A stretch of DNA of 6,247 bases from JALQXV01 sp964540445 (lineage in GTDB: Bacteria > Patescibacteriota > Saccharimonadia > Saccharimonadales > 2-12-FULL-41-12). Where the stretch lies: NCBI GenBank assembly GCA_964540445.1, contig CAZIMF010000054.1, positions 1 through 6,247 on the forward strand, read 5' to 3'. The position numbers were made by a program, and so were the translations under genes. A model generated the notes under the pieces. That model saw nothing but the letters and a program-made list of their open reading frames with translations. It was not told the DNA's origin and searched no databases. Below are positions 5,874-6,247 of the stretch, in pieces (position 1 is the stretch's first letter; every line of letters starts with the position of its first letter).

Positions 5874-6247
5874 ATGCAAATTATTGTAAACCAACTCCTT
5901 ACCACCTATAGCGAAGTAGGTAGCGGCGATAAGACTATCTTATTTTTGCACGGCTGGGCCGACAGTAGTAAGACCTTTGAAATGCTCGCTCGTGAAATTA
6001 ATGCCGTTGATACGAGCTACACGGCATTACTGCTAGACTTGCCTGGTTTTGGCGGAACAGCTTCACCAGACGTAGCGTGGGGCCTATCTGATTACGCAAC
6101 GTTTATATCTGATTTTTTAAAGAAAATAAACAAGCAGCCGGTTGCAGTCGTTGGTCATTCAAATGGAGGGGCAATTGCTATAAATGGACTTGCCCATAAT
6201 GTCCTCATCACCCCCAAACTAATCTTAATTAGCTCTGCCGGGATTCG
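5874..6247 (+). CDS. Alpha/beta-hydrolase fold protein, 3' end beyond window
   Basis: An open frame from ATG 5874 to the window edge, giving 124 complete codons with no stop. The N-terminal half of an alpha/beta-hydrolase is clear. LFLHGW at 23-28 provides the oxyanion-hole HG motif, and LLLDLPGFGGT at 52-62 is the usual strand and loop after it. VVGHSNGG at 92-99 is the nucleophile elbow (GxSxG) with the likely catalytic Ser at 96. The catalytic acid and histidine would lie past the edge. No signal peptide is seen, so it is probably cytoplasmic. The substrate cannot be told from this half; esterase, peptidase or C-C hydrolase are all possible. A close upstream promoter and no Shine-Dalgarno site suggest a near-leaderless message and its own transcription unit. 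Confidence 0.9.
   Translation, partial: MQIIVNQLLTTYSEVGSGDKTILFLHGWADSSKTFEMLAREINAVDTSYTALLLDLPGFGGTASPDVAWGLSDYATFISDFLKKINKQPVAVVGHSNGGAIAINGLAHNVLITPKLILISSAGI

Overview
The window looks like ordinary chromosomal core sequence from a small-genome bacterium. I favour Candidate Phyla Radiation (Patescibacteria), probably Saccharibacteria/TM7. The reasons are the style of the HtpX and NAD+-dependent ligase proteins, very tight gene packing, tRNAs with encoded CCA, weak Shine-Dalgarno sites, and promoters lying almost on top of start codons. The lineage is inferred, with moderate confidence. TGA works as a normal stop (the ligase ends on TGA at the expected family length), so this is not a lineage that reads UGA as glycine. 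Everything reads left to right, and I see no mobile element, CRISPR array, prophage or transfer scar.

Layout: (1) At 1-177 are the 3' part of tRNA-Cys(GCA), a complete tRNA-Leu(UAA) and a strong rho-independent terminator. (2) At 214-4681 a likely four-gene operon starts at an extended -10 promoter: lemA, htpX, an unrecognised polytopic membrane protein with a lysine-rich tail, and ligA. Gaps are 25 and 9 nt, then a 1-nt TAATG overlap. (3) At 4679-4779 is tRNA-Ala(GGC), with a putative promoter whose TG element is part of the ligA stop codon. (4) At 4814-5816 is an unrecognised single-pass, signal-anchored extracytoplasmic protein, apparently transcribed with almost no leader. (5) From 5857 to the right edge is a second TTGCTATACT promoter and the first 124 codons of an alpha/beta-hydrolase.

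Functionally, lemA and htpX form a common membrane-associated pair, and HtpX is a zinc protease of membrane-protein quality control. LigA seals nicks in replication and repair. The unrecognised membrane protein sits between them and is translationally linked to ligA, but nothing shows a shared pathway.

I found no convincing new system. The points most worth checking are substitutions in the NMN- and adenine-binding motifs of LigA, and the compact, near-leaderless promoters.
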